A stretch of 6,214 bases of DNA. It comes from CAMAXB01 sp041746615 (lineage in GTDB: Bacteria; Verrucomicrobiota; Verrucomicrobiia; Opitutales; Opitutaceae). Positions 1 through 6,214 of the stretch are shown here, piece after piece. Each line of letters starts with the position of its first letter. The stretch's first letter is position 1. Made by a program: the position numbers and the translations under genes. The stretch lies in contig JBGTGS010000212.1 of assembly GCA_041746615.1 (NCBI GenBank), positions 1-6,214 of the forward strand. The letters are read 5' to 3'. Under the pieces are notes generated by a model that saw only the letters and a list, made by a program, of their open reading frames with translations, had not been told where the DNA came from and searched no databases.

Positions 1-825
1 GCCGCCGATGATCTTGCCGAGAGCGGTGAGGTCGGGGACCACGGGCTCGCCGGCTGCGGCGAGCAGACCTTGCACGCCGGCCCGGCTCAGTCGGAAGCCA
101 GTCATGACCTCGTCGAAGATGAGCAGGGCACCGTGTCGCTCGGTGACCGTGCGCAGGTGGGTGAGGTAGCCGGGCTCGGGGAGAATCAGGCCCACGTTGG
201 CCGGGTAGGGTTCCACGATGACGCAGGCGATCTGGCCCGGGTTGGCGGTGAAGGCCGCCTCGAGGGCATCGGGGTCATTGTAAGGCAGCACGATGGTCTC
301 GCGGGCAAAGGCTGCGGGGACGCCCGCGCTATCGGGGTGACCGTGGGTGAGGGCACCGGAACCGGCCTTGATCAAAAGCGAGTCGGAGTGGCCGTGGTAG
401 CAGCCGGCGAACTTGATGATCTTGTCGCGCTTGGTGAAGCCGCGGGCGAGCCGGATGGCCGACATGGTGGCTTCGGTCCCGCTATTGCAGAGGCGGACCT
501 TCTGGATTGAAGGGACGAACGACACGATGAGCTCGGCCATCTCGACCTCGTAGGGGTTGGGCGTGCCGAAGGAGGTGCCGTTCTCCAGAGCCGCGGCGAT
601 GGCGGTCCGGATCCGCGGATGATTGTGCCCGTGGATGGCCGGCCCCCACGTGCAGACAAAGTCGATCAGCTCACGGTCGTCCGCGGTGACGAGGGTGGCG
701 CCGTGGGCGGCCTTGGTGAAGAAAGGCGTGCCCCCCACGGATCGAAAAGCCCGGACGGGCGAATTGACGCCACCAGGCATGAGCTGGAGCGCACGCGCGA
801 AAAGTTGGTCGGAGGAGGAGGGCAT
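1..825 (-). CDS. hemL: Glutamate-1-semialdehyde 2,1-aminomutase (partial, 3' end outside window)
   Basis: This PLP enzyme converts glutamate-1-semialdehyde to 5-aminolevulinate in the cytoplasm, the last step of the C5 route into haem and other tetrapyrroles. The first 275 codons are present; the family is usually about 425-430 residues, so roughly a third is missing beyond position 1. Visible signatures are PGGVNSPVRAF near residues 17-27, the WGP..HGHNHP block (60-69), NSGTEATMSAIRLAR (114-128, cofactor phosphate binding), GCYHGHSDSLL (141-151), SGALTHG (156-162), FDEVMTGFR (237-245, Asp238 facing the PLP ring nitrogen) and LGKIIGG, whose Lys271 should be the Schiff-base lysine. The ATG at 825 puts PGGVNSPVR at the normal distance from the N-terminus. 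No Shine-Dalgarno sequence precedes it; the leader is A-rich. The gene follows nadE on the same strand after 27 bases, so co-transcription is likely. A different class-III aminotransferase is unlikely given the HemL-specific N-terminus and SGALT loop. Confidence 0.95.
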   Translation of the reverse strand, partial: MPSSSDQLFARALQLMPGGVNSPVRAFRSVGGTPFFTKAAHGATLVTADDRELIDFVCTWGPAIHGHNHPRIRTAIAAALENGTSFGTPNPYEVEMAELIVSFVPSIQKVRLCNSGTEATMSAIRLARGFTKRDKIIKFAGCYHGHSDSLLIKAGSGALTHGHPDSAGVPAAFARETIVLPYNDPDALEAAFTANPGQIACVIVEPYPANVGLILPEPGYLTHLRTVTERHGALLIFDEVMTGFRLSRAGVQGLLAAAGEPVVPDLTALGKIIGG

Positions 826-830
826 TTTTT

Positions 831-852
831 ATTTTTTAACGTAGTTAAAAAA

Positions 853-853
<1 letters not shown>
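831..853. repeat. Perfect AT-rich inverted repeat at the nadE-hemL junction
   Basis: Two perfect 10-base arms, attttttaac (831-840) and gttaaaaaat (844-853), flank a 3-base loop (gta). Each arm contains only one G or C, in a region otherwise rich in GC. In the leftward transcript the hairpin begins at the last base of the nadE stop codon and ends five bases before the hemL start codon, so it fills nearly all of the 27-base junction. It does not look like a classic intrinsic terminator, since the stem is not GC-rich and what follows is A-rich rather than a U-tract. It could modulate hemL translation, form an RNA-processing site or bind a protein. The repeat is seen directly; its role is inference. 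Confidence 0.6.
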
Positions 854-2496
<1,643 letters not shown>

Positions 2497-2689
2497 GAAT
2501 GATTTGAAGCAGTGACCGTGAACCCCTTTCCACGACCTGACAACCCGCCAGATGGGGGACATCGCCACGCTATCAGCCGGGCTTACAGGGTTGCGGCTCA
2601 ATGATGCTAAAACCCAACGCGGCCTTGCACCGTCCCGGTTTCATCGCTTTGTCCTTATAACCGTCTGTCCACCGCTCATTTGCCGCCCT
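2497..2689. promoter_or_regulatory. Divergent intergenic region between nadE and the tolC-like gene
   Basis: These 193 bases separate the start codons of two divergent genes and should hold the promoters of both transcription units. No complete sigma-70 promoter stands out. On the + strand a TTATAA at 2655-2660 could be a -10 element, 29 bases before the tolC-like ATG, but the nearest -35-like hexamer (ttgcac, 2625-2630) is 24 bases away, which is too far. On the - strand a TTGTCA (2538-2543) resembles a -35 box but has no good -10 at the right spacing. I see no strong operator palindrome or riboswitch. The role is inferred from gene orientation. Confidence 0.5.
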
Positions 2690-4012
2690 ATGTTTCGCCC
2701 AAGGTTTTCCACGTTTGTCCTTCTATGTTCGCTGCTCGCCGCCCTCGCGCCCGCTTCCGTGGCGCGGGCCCAGACCCAGACCCTGACCCTGGAGGAGGCC
2801 TTTGAGGCGGTGGATCGCACGAGCTTTACCATGCTGCTGAGCCGGGAGGTCGTGTTGCAGGCCATGGAGTTGGTGCGCCAGCAGCGGGCCGGGTTGCTTC
2901 CTAACCTCGACCTGGATGCAAGCCAGCGACGTTCGCGCGGGGCGGCCTTTGACGCCACGGTGACTCCGGGCAACATCAACAACCGTTTCGATGCCAGTCT
3001 GAATGCCCGCATCGACGTCCTCGACTCGCAGCGCATCGCGGCGTATGCCGCCGCCCGCCTGGGGGTTGATGTGGCCGAACTCGATTTGGAGGCCACGCGC
3101 GAAATCGTGCTCGCGACTGTTGCCGAAACTTATTTCCAGCACCTGCGCAACCTCAGCCGCCTCGGCGTCCTTGATGCGAACATCGTCCGGGCACAGGGTC
3201 TGCTTGAACTGGCCCAGCGCCAGGTCGACGCCGGTGTGGCCACACAGATCGATGTCACCCGCGCTGAAGCCCAGCTGGCGAATGCGGAGCAGGCACGGCT
3301 CCAACAGGAGACGGTCCTGCAATCCAGCGAACTCAACCTGAAGCGGCTGCTCGCCATGGATCTTACCGGGCCGCTGAGGCTGGCCGATTTCAGCGTCCGC
3401 CGGGTGGAGGTCACTCCGTTTGTCGCCAGCCTCGAGGAGACGGCCTTCGAACGCCGCGCCGATTATCTGCGCGCCCTGCGCCAGTTGGATCAGAACGAGT
3501 TGGAGGTCCGCGCCGCCAAGTACGAACGGCTACCCGCCGTGGCCATCACCGGCAGCAGCGGTCTCGCCGGCGAGGTGGCCTTTGACGGCGACACCGCTCG
3601 GGTGTGGTCGGGCGCGGTCAGCCTCAATGTTCCGGTCTTCGACGGCGCCCGCACCCGGGCATTGACCGGACTGGCTCTGTCGCGCCGCCGGGCCCAGGAA
3701 TTGCGCGTGATGGACCTGCGTCTCCGCATCGGCGCCGAGATCCGCCTTGCCAACCAGGATGCCCGTTCCCGCCATGCCCAAGTCGCCGTGGTCGAACGCA
3801 GCCTCAGCCTGGCTCAAGATGAACTCCGCCTGGCGCAAATTCGCTTTGAACAGGGCGCCGCCGACAACCGCGAGATCATTGACGCGCAGAACAGCCTCGC
3901 CATTGCCAGCGACAACCTCGTTGAGGCCATTTATCTGTACAATTTATCCCGCCTTGAGCTCGCCCGGGCCACCGGGGACATCCGCACGATCCTTAATGAG
4001 AAGGCGCCCTGA
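2690..4012 (+). CDS. TolC-family outer-membrane efflux protein
   Basis: This is a 440-residue outer-membrane factor that probably forms a trimeric channel-tunnel through the outer membrane and periplasm for a tripartite pump or type I secretion system. It begins with a Sec signal peptide: RPR near the N-terminus, a hydrophobic stretch over about residues 8-22, and likely cleavage after VARA (residue 27). The mature part shows the two-fold internal repeat of the family. The first half has GVATQIDVTRAEAQLANAE (182-200); the second has the matching GAADNREIIDAQNSLAIA (389-406), followed by YLYNLSRLELARATGD (415-430). VPVFDGARTRA (314-324) is the typical strand motif of the second repeat. Long Ala/Leu/Gln/Glu-rich helices lie between. 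The ATG at 2690 places the signal peptide at the N-terminus; an in-frame ATG at 2552 would bury it. It has no Shine-Dalgarno sequence and no Cys lipidation site. No adaptor or pump gene is adjacent, so the exported substrate cannot be predicted. Confidence 0.92.
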   Translation: MFRPRFSTFVLLCSLLAALAPASVARAQTQTLTLEEAFEAVDRTSFTMLLSREVVLQAMELVRQQRAGLLPNLDLDASQRRSRGAAFDATVTPGNINNRFDASLNARIDVLDSQRIAAYAAARLGVDVAELDLEATREIVLATVAETYFQHLRNLSRLGVLDANIVRAQGLLELAQRQVDAGVATQIDVTRAEAQLANAEQARLQQETVLQSSELNLKRLLAMDLTGPLRLADFSVRRVEVTPFVASLEETAFERRADYLRALRQLDQNELEVRAAKYERLPAVAITGSSGLAGEVAFDGDTARVWSGAVSLNVPVFDGARTRALTGLALSRRRAQELRVMDLRLRIGAEIRLANQDARSRHAQVAVVERSLSLAQDELRLAQIRFEQGAADNREIIDAQNSLAIASDNLVEAIYLYNLSRLELARATGDIRTILNEKAP

Positions 4013-4015
4013 CCC

Positions 4016-4588
4016 GTGCGCCGCCTGATTCTCGCCTCCGCCTCACCGCGCCGGCGCGAACTGCTGGCCTCGCTCGACCTGCCCTTCGACGTCGTGGTGG
4101 CCTCCGTTGACGAGCACGAGGATCCTTCCACCGATCCCCGGGTCATGGTCGCCCACAATGCTGCGCTCAAGGCCGGCTGGGTGGCAGCCCGGCATCCGGA
4201 TGCCGTGGTCCTGGGGGCGGACACGACGGTCTTCATTGATGGCACGGCCCTGAACAAACCGGCCGATGCCACCGCGGCGCGCGCCATGCTCCGCCGACTT
4301 TCTGGGCGGACCCACACCGTTTTCACCGGTCTTGCGCTGCGCTGCACGGAGACCGGGCTCAGCATCGACCAGGGGGTGGCGAGCGAGGTTGACTTCAAGG
4401 TGCTGGACGAAGCGCTGATCTCGGCGTACCTTGGGAGTGTCAATACCTTGGACAAGGCCGGTGGCTACGCCATTCAGGAACATGGCGAACTCATCGTGGC
4501 GGCCTATCGGGGCTCCTATACCAACATCATCGGCCTGCCCCTCGAAACGACGAAACAAATTTTGACCCAGGCAGGTCTCCTCCGCTAG
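4016..4588 (+). CDS. maf: Maf-family nucleoside triphosphate pyrophosphatase (YhdE-like, dTTP/UTP type)
   Basis: Maf proteins hydrolyse non-canonical or excess nucleoside triphosphates to monophosphates plus pyrophosphate, keeping them out of nucleic acids, and have been linked to cell division arrest. The 190-residue length is normal. Family motifs are LILASASPRRRELL (4-17), GADTTVFIDG (67-76, acidic Asp69), KPAD (81-84), LSGRTHTVFTGLAL (95-108), LDKAGGYAIQ (145-154) and GSYTNIIGLPLE (166-177). The GADT and DKAG.Y.IQ signatures resemble E. coli YhdE (dTTP/UTP) rather than YceF (7-methyl-GTP), so the substrate call is by family resemblance. The start is a GTG, chosen because the SASPRR loop must lie right at the N-terminus. 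It begins only three bases after the upstream tolC-like stop, which suggests coupled translation. A weak purine run, gagaagg (3998-4004), lies 11 bases upstream. Confidence 0.94.
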   Translation: MRRLILASASPRRRELLASLDLPFDVVVASVDEHEDPSTDPRVMVAHNAALKAGWVAARHPDAVVLGADTTVFIDGTALNKPADATAARAMLRRLSGRTHTVFTGLALRCTETGLSIDQGVASEVDFKVLDEALISAYLGSVNTLDKAGGYAIQEHGELIVAAYRGSYTNIIGLPLETTKQILTQAGLLR

Positions 4589-4613
4589 GTCGAACGGTCC
4601 TCCACCCTTCAGC

Positions 4614-5759
4614 ATGCCCAAGCTTCAAGACAATGCCGTCACTCCGACGCCGCCCCGTCGTCGCTTGTTGACCCCGCGCCTGTCGCGTGATCAGGGCACC
4701 CGTTCCATCCAGATCGGCGTGCTCGGCACGATTATCGTGCATGTGCTCTTCCTTTGGCTGGCCTCGAGGTTCGGGGGGGATTTGGCCACGCCGGACCTGA
4801 TCATGCAATCCGACAGGTCGGATGCGGCCCGGAATTTCGACATCGAGATCGCCCCTGATCTGTTCGAGGCCGAGGAGTCTCCGCCGAATCAGTTCGTCGA
4901 GGTCAATCCCGATGCCCCCGACAATGCTCCCGACCAGACCCAAAATTTCGGAGCCCAGAACCAGCAGGTGGCGCAGGAAGTGCCCACGTTGGACGGACAA
5001 AGCGATTCTCCCGCGGTTGAGGGGCAGACGGACGTCGAATCAACCGCCCTCGTGTCCGGCGATCGTTCGGAACCGGTCCAGTTCGAGCCGGCTCCGCAAC
5101 CTTCCCCCGAGGTGATGCAGGAAATTCAGGAGGCCCTTCAGGAAGCAGTCCGCCAGGCTCAGAATCCGTTGACCGGATTCGAGGAGGCCCAGGATGCAGC
5201 GGGCGAAGGCATCGGCTCCAACATCGTGAGGCTGCCCGACAACCCTCAGCCCGTATTGGAGGCGATCGAAGGATCCCAGGAATCGACCCGGCAGGAGGGT
5301 TCCGCGAGTGGCTCCGAGTTCCGCATCGATCCCACCCGCCCTGCGCCCCGCCCGGTTTTGAGCAGCAGCAATCTCCGACCGGCCTTTGTGACTGAGCGGG
5401 TGGACGGCACTGCGAACATGGGGGTGATCGCCCACAATGCGCTTCGTACTGAGTACGGTGCCTACCTCTCCCGCATCATCGAGACCGTCGACCGGCAGTG
5501 GTCCAACAACATCCGGACCAAACTTCAGTCCGGCTTTAGTTATCCGCTCGCAGGCAGCCGGGTCGCCGTGAAATTCCGGCTGTTCAAGAACGGTGACGTG
5601 TCGATCATCACCGTCGATGGCGAAAGCACCGATACATTCTGGAGCCGCGTGACCGTTGATTCCGTCGCGGAGCGGGCGCCCTACGGTCCCTGGACGGATG
5701 ACATGATCGCCATCCTCGGCGAGTCTCAGGAGATCACCTTCACCTTCCATTACCAGTGA
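4614..5759 (+). CDS. Single-pass TonB/TolA-like envelope protein
   Basis: The 381-residue protein is built like an energy-transducing periplasm-spanning protein. A basic cytoplasmic N-terminus (RRR at 25-27) precedes one membrane helix at about residues 32-50 that carries His43, matching the His found in the TonB and TolA anchors. A long, low-complexity, acidic, Pro/Gln/Glu-rich periplasmic linker (about 66-260) includes a short amphipathic helical stretch near 164-183. The C-terminal domain (about 275-381) has the TonB/TolA C-terminal look: YLSRIIETVDRQW, then a VAVKFRLFKNGDVS strand pair, APYGPW, and a final ITFTFHY strand. It lacks the EP/KP repeats of classical TonB and the Ala/Lys-rich helix of TolA, so I cannot decide between the two and give no symbol. 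No ExbB/ExbD or TolQ/TolR is nearby. The ATG at 4614 lies 25 bases after maf and has no Shine-Dalgarno sequence. The architecture is clear; the exact role is inferred. Confidence 0.75.
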   Translation: MPKLQDNAVTPTPPRRRLLTPRLSRDQGTRSIQIGVLGTIIVHVLFLWLASRFGGDLATPDLIMQSDRSDAARNFDIEIAPDLFEAEESPPNQFVEVNPDAPDNAPDQTQNFGAQNQQVAQEVPTLDGQSDSPAVEGQTDVESTALVSGDRSEPVQFEPAPQPSPEVMQEIQEALQEAVRQAQNPLTGFEEAQDAAGEGIGSNIVRLPDNPQPVLEAIEGSQESTRQEGSASGSEFRIDPTRPAPRPVLSSSNLRPAFVTERVDGTANMGVIAHNALRTEYGAYLSRIIETVDRQWSNNIRTKLQSGFSYPLAGSRVAVKFRLFKNGDVSIITVDGESTDTFWSRVTVDSVAERAPYGPWTDDMIAILGESQEITFTFHYQ

Positions 5760-6214
5760 GTGGTCCCGTGGACAACTTCTGGGACGCGCTTCCGCTCGGC
5801 CGGGGCGTGTCCCTGTTGAATCGCGACACCAACGGACTGGCCGCCCTCGTCAAACCGGCCGGAATCCTTGCCCACCCCAATACTCGCCGGGATGAATCAT
5901 TGTCGCTGCTGAATGCGTCCTACCACCTCGACGGTGAATATTACGAGTGGATGCCGGTGGAGGGTACCGCGCTTCGCCGCCTCTGGCTCCTCAACCGTCT
6001 TGATGGCCCCACCTCGGGTGTGATTCTCGTGGCCGCGAGCGAGGAGCTCGCGAAGGAGATCCGCGCCATGTTCCTGCACCGGCAGGTGCACAAGGTGTAC
6101 AACGCCCTCGTCTTCGGGTCACCATCCGCCGCCACCCAAACCTGGCGGGATTTCCTGGCCGTGCAGAAAAAGGGCGGAAAGGTGCGCGCCGTCGCCCGGG
6201 GCAACATCCCGGCC
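5756..6214 (+). CDS. RluA-family RNA pseudouridine synthase (partial, 3' end outside window)
   Basis: RluA-family enzymes isomerise specific uridines to pseudouridine in rRNA or tRNA. The 153 codons present show the family core: GLAALVKPAGILAHPN (27-42), RLDGPTSGVILVA (81-93) with catalytic Asp83, and HKVYNALVFG (112-121). The residue before RLD is Asn80, where His is usual. No S4 RNA-binding domain precedes the catalytic core, so this is the short, S4-less type; the target site cannot be predicted. Start choice is open. GTG at 5756 overlaps the preceding stop codon as GTGA, a classic coupling arrangement, and gives MSGPVDNFW. An in-frame GTG at 5768 would give MDNFW and leave an 8-base gap, with a weak gagtgg upstream. 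I prefer the overlap but only slightly. It is the fourth gene of the rightward cluster and is cut by the window end. Confidence 0.88.
   Translation, partial: MSGPVDNFWDALPLGRGVSLLNRDTNGLAALVKPAGILAHPNTRRDESLSLLNASYHLDGEYYEWMPVEGTALRRLWLLNRLDGPTSGVILVAASEELAKEIRAMFLHRQVHKVYNALVFGSPSAATQTWRDFLAVQKKGGKVRAVARGNIPA

Noticed and set aside
70..510. A 146-codon open frame on the + strand
   Set aside because: It lies fully antisense to hemL, whose reading frame carries every expected family motif; the + strand product matches nothing recognisable.
2541..2593. Short inverted repeat caaccc (2541-2546) and gggttg (2588-2593) in the divergent region
   Set aside because: Six-base arms separated by 41 bases are expected by chance in GC-rich DNA, and no promoter elements line up with them.
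2497..2601. A 35-residue N-terminal extension of NadE starting at an ATG at 2601
   Set aside because: The conserved amidase fold starts at MRIGLAQIN; the extra residues have no family counterpart and would cover the intergenic region and overlap upstream sequence of the divergent gene.
2552..2689. An upstream ATG extending the TolC-like protein by 46 residues
   Set aside because: It would place the signal peptide in the interior of the protein; the ATG at 2690 gives a normal signal peptide at the N-terminus.
4043..4621. A 192-codon open frame on the - strand opposite maf
   Set aside because: It is the antisense of a complete, motif-bearing maf gene and has no recognisable features of its own.

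Overview
The window is a compact, gene-dense, GC-rich piece of bacterial chromosome with six protein-coding genes, two of them cut by the window edges. There is no sign of a mobile element, phage, CRISPR array, tRNA or rRNA. The cell is Gram-negative (diderm), because it encodes a TolC-type outer-membrane channel and a TonB/TolA-like envelope protein. The gene content, GC-richness and scarcity of Shine-Dalgarno sequences fit a verrucomicrobial lineage such as the Opitutales. That placement is an inference from general impression, not something the sequence proves.

Layout. Positions 1-2496 are transcribed leftward: nadE (glutamine-dependent NAD+ synthetase) comes first, followed after 27 bases by hemL (glutamate-1-semialdehyde aminomutase), whose 3' third lies outside the window. 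A 193-base divergent intergenic region (2497-2689) separates these from a rightward cluster. That cluster is a TolC-family outer-membrane protein, a Maf nucleotide pyrophosphatase, a single-pass TonB/TolA-like protein, and an RluA-family pseudouridine synthase that runs off the right edge. Spacings in the rightward cluster are 3 bases, 25 bases and a probable 4-base GTGA overlap, so it looks like one operon.

How the genes fit together. The leftward pair is cofactor biosynthesis: NAD and tetrapyrrole. The rightward cluster mixes envelope functions (the TolC-like channel and the TonB/TolA-like protein) with housekeeping nucleotide and RNA functions (Maf and RluA). No ExbB/ExbD, TolQ/TolR, membrane-fusion protein or inner-membrane pump is present, so the partners of the two envelope proteins must be encoded elsewhere.

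I see no convincing new biological system here. The points most worth a second look are a perfect AT-only-stem hairpin that fills the nadE-hemL junction, the lysine-free acidic linker of the TonB/TolA-like protein, and the His-to-Asn change beside the catalytic Asp of the RluA-type enzyme.
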